Source of the DNA: Acidobacteriota bacterium
GTDB taxonomy: Bacteria > Acidobacteriota > Terriglobia > Acidiferrales > UBA7541
Reading direction: 5' to 3'
Length of the DNA stretch: 8,541 nt
Assembly: GCA_003133505.1 (NCBI GenBank)
Contig: PKXT01000113.1
Span: 3,698-12,238 of the forward strand
The notes beneath the pieces were generated by a model. That model was not told where the DNA came from and did not search any database. It was given only the letters and a program-made list of their open reading frames with translations. Each line of letters begins with the position of its first letter. Positions within the stretch are counted from its first letter, which is position 1. The position numbers were made by a program, and so were the translations under genes. Positions 5,975-8,541 of this stretch are shown one piece after another.

Positions 5975-6281
5975 CCTCAGCGGGACATCTGCGCTAGCGA
6001 TCATCGTCATCCGGAACACCCGACGCGTTGATTTTGAGCGCAGCCCCCATGTGTTATCCCCGCGAAAGCGGGGGTCCAGTCGTTCTAAACTGGCTGAAGA
6101 AATGCGGATCGCCGCTGTACGAGCCAAATAGCGGAACAAAGGACGGACGGATTGACCACGGCTGGGGGCGTGCGCCCACGCGCGTCCTGCATTTTCCCGT
6201 CCGCCGCGATATACTACGCAAAGCAACATGCGAATTGGGTCAGCAACGTGGGGACCAACTTCATTTGTTCCAGGGTGGGTA
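5975..6281 (+). other. 307-bp intergenic region upstream of korA
   Basis: No gene is supported here. It contains the GAAA-loop hairpin repeat (6056-6075), a near-palindrome GGGCG-TG-CGCCC (6166-6177), a 7-bp inverted repeat CGGACGG/CCGTCCG (6144-6150 and 6197-6203), and TATACT (6210-6215), which could be a -10 element for korA but has no recognisable -35. A TTGACC at 6152-6157 has no partner -10. Whether korA is transcribed from here or by read-through from the EVE gene is unresolved. Confidence 0.5.
6056..6075. repeat. Palindromic repeat with GAAA tetraloop
   Basis: CCCCGC (6058-6063) pairs perfectly with GCGGGG (6068-6073) around a GAAA loop, and the stem extends by a U-G and an A-U pair to 8 bp. 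No T-run follows. The shape resembles the widespread TCCCGCGAAAGCGGGA-type intergenic repeat of many bacteria; a degenerate relative is at 4743-4763. Confidence 0.6.
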
Positions 6282-8159
6282 ATGGCAACAATAGTAGGCA
6301 TTCCGGAAAATCTCTCTAGCAAGCCTAAGCCGGAAATTCTCGATCGCGCGGTTATTCGCTTTTGCGGAGACTCCGGCGACGGCATGCAGATTAGCGGGAA
6401 CCAGTTCACCAATACCGTCGCTTTGTATGGCAACGATCTGGCCACTTTCCCCGACTATCCCGCCGAAATTCGCGCGCCCGCTGGCACTTTACCCGGCGTC
6501 AGTGGCTTCCAAATCCAATTTTCCGCCACCCAGGTATTTACTCCCGGCGATGCGGTGGATGCGCTGGTGGCCATGAATCCAGCGGCGCTGAAAACCAATA
6601 TCGGCGACCTGCGCCCCAATGGAATCCTGATCGTTAATAAGGACAGCTTCCGCGAGAACGATCTTCGCAAAGCTCAGTTAACCTCCAACCCGCTCGAGGA
6701 TCATTCGCTCGACGCCTATCGCGTTTTTTCGGTGGACTTAAATCGCCTGACCCGTCTCGCGCTCGAGGAATTGGGTCTGGACGCCAAGTCCATGGACCGT
6801 TGCAAGAATTTCTTCGCGCTGGGCATGTGTTATTGGCTCTACAACCGTCCGATGGACGGCACTTATCGCTGGCTCGACGAAAAGTTCAAAAAGAAACCGC
6901 TGCTTGCTGAAGCCAATAAGCGCGCGATGAAAGCCGGCTATTCCTATTGCGAAGCCACCGAGGCGTTTCAAATCAGCTACGAAATTCCACCCGCGAAGCT
7001 GGAACCCGGCGTCTATCGCAATATCAGCGGCAATCAAGCCATCGCGCTCGGTTTCGTCACTGCGGCCGCGAAAGCGGGCCTCACTTTGTTCCAAGGCTCC
7101 TATCCCATTACCCCGGCCTCCGACATCCTTCACGAACTTTCCATGTACAAGGATTTCGGTGTCATTACCTTTCAGGCCGAGGACGAAATTGCTGCGGTCA
7201 CTTCGGCAATTGGCGCGGCGTATGGCGGCGCCCTGGCTGTCACCACCACGTCCGGCCCCGGCATGGCATTGAAAACTGAAGCGATGGGCCTGGCCACAGC
7301 CGTCGAATTGCCGCTGGTGATTTGCGACATCCAGCGCGGCGGCCCCTCCACCGGCTTGCCGACAAAAACCGAGCAGGCCGATTTGCTTCAGGCGCTTTAC
7401 GGGCGAAATTCCGAAGCGCCGATTCCGGTGATCGCCGCCTCCACCCCCGGCGATTGTTTCTGGGCAGCCTTCGAGGCTTGCCGCGTCGCGCTAAAATACA
7501 TGGTCCCTGTAATCATCCTTTCCGATGGATACCTGGCCAATGGCGCGGAGCCGTGGCGCGTTCCCGACATCAGCGAAATTCCCTCCATCACCGTAAAGTT
7601 TGAGACCAATCCCGATGGATTTCTACCCTATCGGCGCGATCCGGAAACACTGGCGCGACCCTGGGCGATTCCCGGCACTCCGGGATTGGAACATCGCATT
7701 GGCGGACTCGAAAAGCAGGATGTGACCGGCAACATCAGCTATGATCCGCTGAATCACGAGCACATGGTTCGTCTGCGCGCCGCAAAAGTGGAAGCGGTGG
7801 CGCAGGATGTTCCCGATGTCGTACCCGCCGGCGATCCCGATGGCGATTTGCTGATTGTGGCGTGGGGTTCCACGTATGGAGCGATCACCGCGGCGCTGAA
7901 TACCCAACGCGAACGTGGCGCGCGCATTGGCCACGTCCATCTGCGCTGGCTGAATCCGTTGCCCCGCAATCTCGGCGAAGTGTTGCAGCGCTACCGCCGT
8001 GTCCTCGTGCCAGAAATGAATATGGGCCAGTTGCTGCAGGTTCTGCGCGCGAAATATTTGGTGGACGCCCAGGGTTTCAACAAGATTCAGGGCCGCCCTT
8101 TCAAGCAAGCTGAAATCGAGGCCAAGATCGAAGAAGCCATGGCTGAACTCGTGGCCTAA
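6282..8159 (+). CDS. korA: 2-oxoacid:ferredoxin oxidoreductase, fused gamma/alpha subunit
   Basis: With KorB this enzyme oxidatively decarboxylates 2-oxoacids (probably 2-oxoglutarate) to acyl-CoA, reducing ferredoxin. The 625-residue protein has an N-terminal gamma domain (about 20-200) with the FCGDSGDGMQISGNQF nucleotide-binding-like loop (27-42), then the alpha domains from about 245. These carry SYPITPASD (273-281), the family signature that contacts the thiamine cofactor and substrate, TTSGPG (322-327) and RGGPSTGLPTKTEQADL (352-368), then a C-terminal domain with VAWGSTYG (526-533). This is the fused KorA type also seen in Mycobacterium. I chose ATG 6282 (MATIVGIPENL) because residues added by the upstream in-frame ATG at 6228 look non-conserved; both have weak ribosome binding sites (GGGTGGG just before 6282). 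The exact 2-oxoacid cannot be read from sequence alone. korB follows after a repeat-filled gap. Confidence 0.93.
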   Translation: MATIVGIPENLSSKPKPEILDRAVIRFCGDSGDGMQISGNQFTNTVALYGNDLATFPDYPAEIRAPAGTLPGVSGFQIQFSATQVFTPGDAVDALVAMNPAALKTNIGDLRPNGILIVNKDSFRENDLRKAQLTSNPLEDHSLDAYRVFSVDLNRLTRLALEELGLDAKSMDRCKNFFALGMCYWLYNRPMDGTYRWLDEKFKKKPLLAEANKRAMKAGYSYCEATEAFQISYEIPPAKLEPGVYRNISGNQAIALGFVTAAAKAGLTLFQGSYPITPASDILHELSMYKDFGVITFQAEDEIAAVTSAIGAAYGGALAVTTTSGPGMALKTEAMGLATAVELPLVICDIQRGGPSTGLPTKTEQADLLQALYGRNSEAPIPVIAASTPGDCFWAAFEACRVALKYMVPVIILSDGYLANGAEPWRVPDISEIPSITVKFETNPDGFLPYRRDPETLARPWAIPGTPGLEHRIGGLEKQDVTGNISYDPLNHEHMVRLRAAKVEAVAQDVPDVVPAGDPDGDLLIVAWGSTYGAITAALNTQRERGARIGHVHLRWLNPLPRNLGEVLQRYRRVLVPEMNMGQLLQVLRAKYLVDAQGFNKIQGRPFKQAEIEAKIEEAMAELVA

Positions 8160-8470
8160 CTTTCTCTTGCTTGTTTTTTGGCGCAATGGTTTGGATGCCA
8201 TTCCGAACGTCTAATTGCGGGGTCATTCCGAACGCAGTGAGGATCCTGCCTTTTCCGCCTGTTTCGAGTGTCATTCTGAGCGGGGCGAAGAATCTGCATT
8301 TGGTTTGCGGGTCGTTCCGCTTAATGAAGCGAAGAGAGCGCAGTGAGGAATCTGCTTTTGCCTCACGGTATCTCGGAAATTGAACACAGTTTAGTCGGTG
8401 TCATTCTGAGTGAAGCGAAGAATCTGCATTTCAAAATTTCGACCTTGCCCACTTTTAGGAGAAGCCTTAC
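8160..8470. repeat. Cluster of REP-like imperfect palindromes between korA and korB
   Basis: Four copies in one orientation fill most of the 311-bp gap: 8221-8254, 8268-8301, 8309-8359 and 8398-8431. Each begins (G)TCATTC[CT]GA or GTCGTTCCG, contains GAAG or AGTGAG, and ends [TC]CTGC[ACT]TTT. An 11-bp fragment, CATTCCGAACG, occurs at 8199-8209 and again in the first copy. Copies 2 and 4 each form ATTCT-N11-AGAAT. The third copy is longer, with an inner CGCTT-AATG-AAGCG hairpin (8318-8331), and its outer arms are GTTCC/GGAAT. Starts are irregularly spaced (47, 41 and 89 bp), which rules out a CRISPR. Such elements occur in acidobacterial intergenic DNA (from memory). The gap holds no gene, and no clear terminator or korB promoter stands out. 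Confidence 0.75.
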
Positions 8471-8541
8471 ATGGCAACCGCAACCCTTCCACCACTAACC
8501 AAAAAAGACTTTCAAACTGACCAGGAAGTCCGCTGGTGCCC
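8471..8541 (+). CDS. korB: 2-oxoacid:ferredoxin oxidoreductase beta subunit, N-terminus (cut by window edge)
   Basis: KorB carries the thiamine diphosphate site and an iron-sulfur cluster and partners KorA. Only 23 residues are visible: MATATLPPLTKKDFQTDQEV, followed by RWCP. The KDF..DQEVRWCP segment is the characteristic KorB start, normally continuing into a GCGD motif whose cysteines bind the cluster. The ATG follows AGGAGA (8457-8462) by 8 nt. Placement directly after korA supports the identification despite the short fragment. The 311-bp separation from korA is unusual for a pair that is often adjacent. Confidence 0.9.
   Translation, partial: MATATLPPLTKKDFQTDQEVRWC

Noticed and set aside
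6152..6180. TTGACC as a korA -35 box
   Set aside because: At 16-18 nt downstream the sequence is GC-rich (CCCACG), with no -10 resemblance.
5492..6445. 317-codon minus-strand open frame across the EVE gene and korA start
   Set aside because: It overlaps two clearly conserved plus-strand genes on the opposite strand, and its low-complexity Arg/Gly-rich translation is typical of antisense frames in GC-rich DNA.
7623..8201. Minus-strand open frame opposite the korA 3' half
   Set aside because: Antisense to well-conserved KorA domains, with no recognisable features of its own.
8221..8431. Possible CRISPR array
   Set aside because: The repeats are diverged, differ in length and have irregular spacing (47, 41 and 89 bp); no cas gene is present. 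They fit REP-like elements.

Overview
The window looks like chromosomal core DNA of a moderately GC-rich Acidobacteriota-type bacterium. This rests on the rplM-rpsI-rpsB order, a fused gamma/alpha KorA followed by KorB, a MWGNKK-type bactofilin, and CATTCTGAG...GAAGAATCTGC repeats, which I associate with acidobacterial intergenic regions. The assignment is inferred from family resemblance and not from a database search. No phage, transposase, CRISPR or tRNA gene is visible.

Layout: the left third (1-1470) is a minus-strand ribosomal protein operon, rplM (L13), rpsI (S9) and the start of rpsB (S2), driven by a near-consensus promoter at 1441-1469. A possible terminator hairpin region follows at 1511-1548. 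Next come three separate minus-strand units: an FAD-dependent PheA/TfdB/UbiH-type monooxygenase (1618-2865), a bactofilin (3047-3607) and lexA (4008-4637). Between bactofilin and lexA lies a 3' remnant of a TRIC/UPF0126 cation channel gene (3815-3934). lexA has a good promoter whose spacer holds an 11-bp-period direct repeat, a strong candidate for its own SOS operator.

The right half is transcribed in the plus direction: a TMEM175-type potassium channel gene (4841-5466) whose 5' end appears frameshifted or mis-started, an EVE-domain protein (5591-5974), korA (6282-8159) and the first 23 codons of korB (8471 on). KorA and KorB together form a 2-oxoacid:ferredoxin oxidoreductase. The 311-bp gap between them is filled by a cluster of imperfect palindromic REP-like repeats. 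A second hairpin repeat type, with GAAAGCGGG at its 3' arm, occurs at 4743-4763 and 6056-6075.

The genes are mostly housekeeping: translation, SOS control, cell-shape scaffold, ion permeability and central carbon metabolism. I see no multi-gene novel system. The most interesting signals are the candidate lexA operator geometry, the truncated TRIC gene, the repeat cluster splitting korA from korB, and the channel gene's reading frame.
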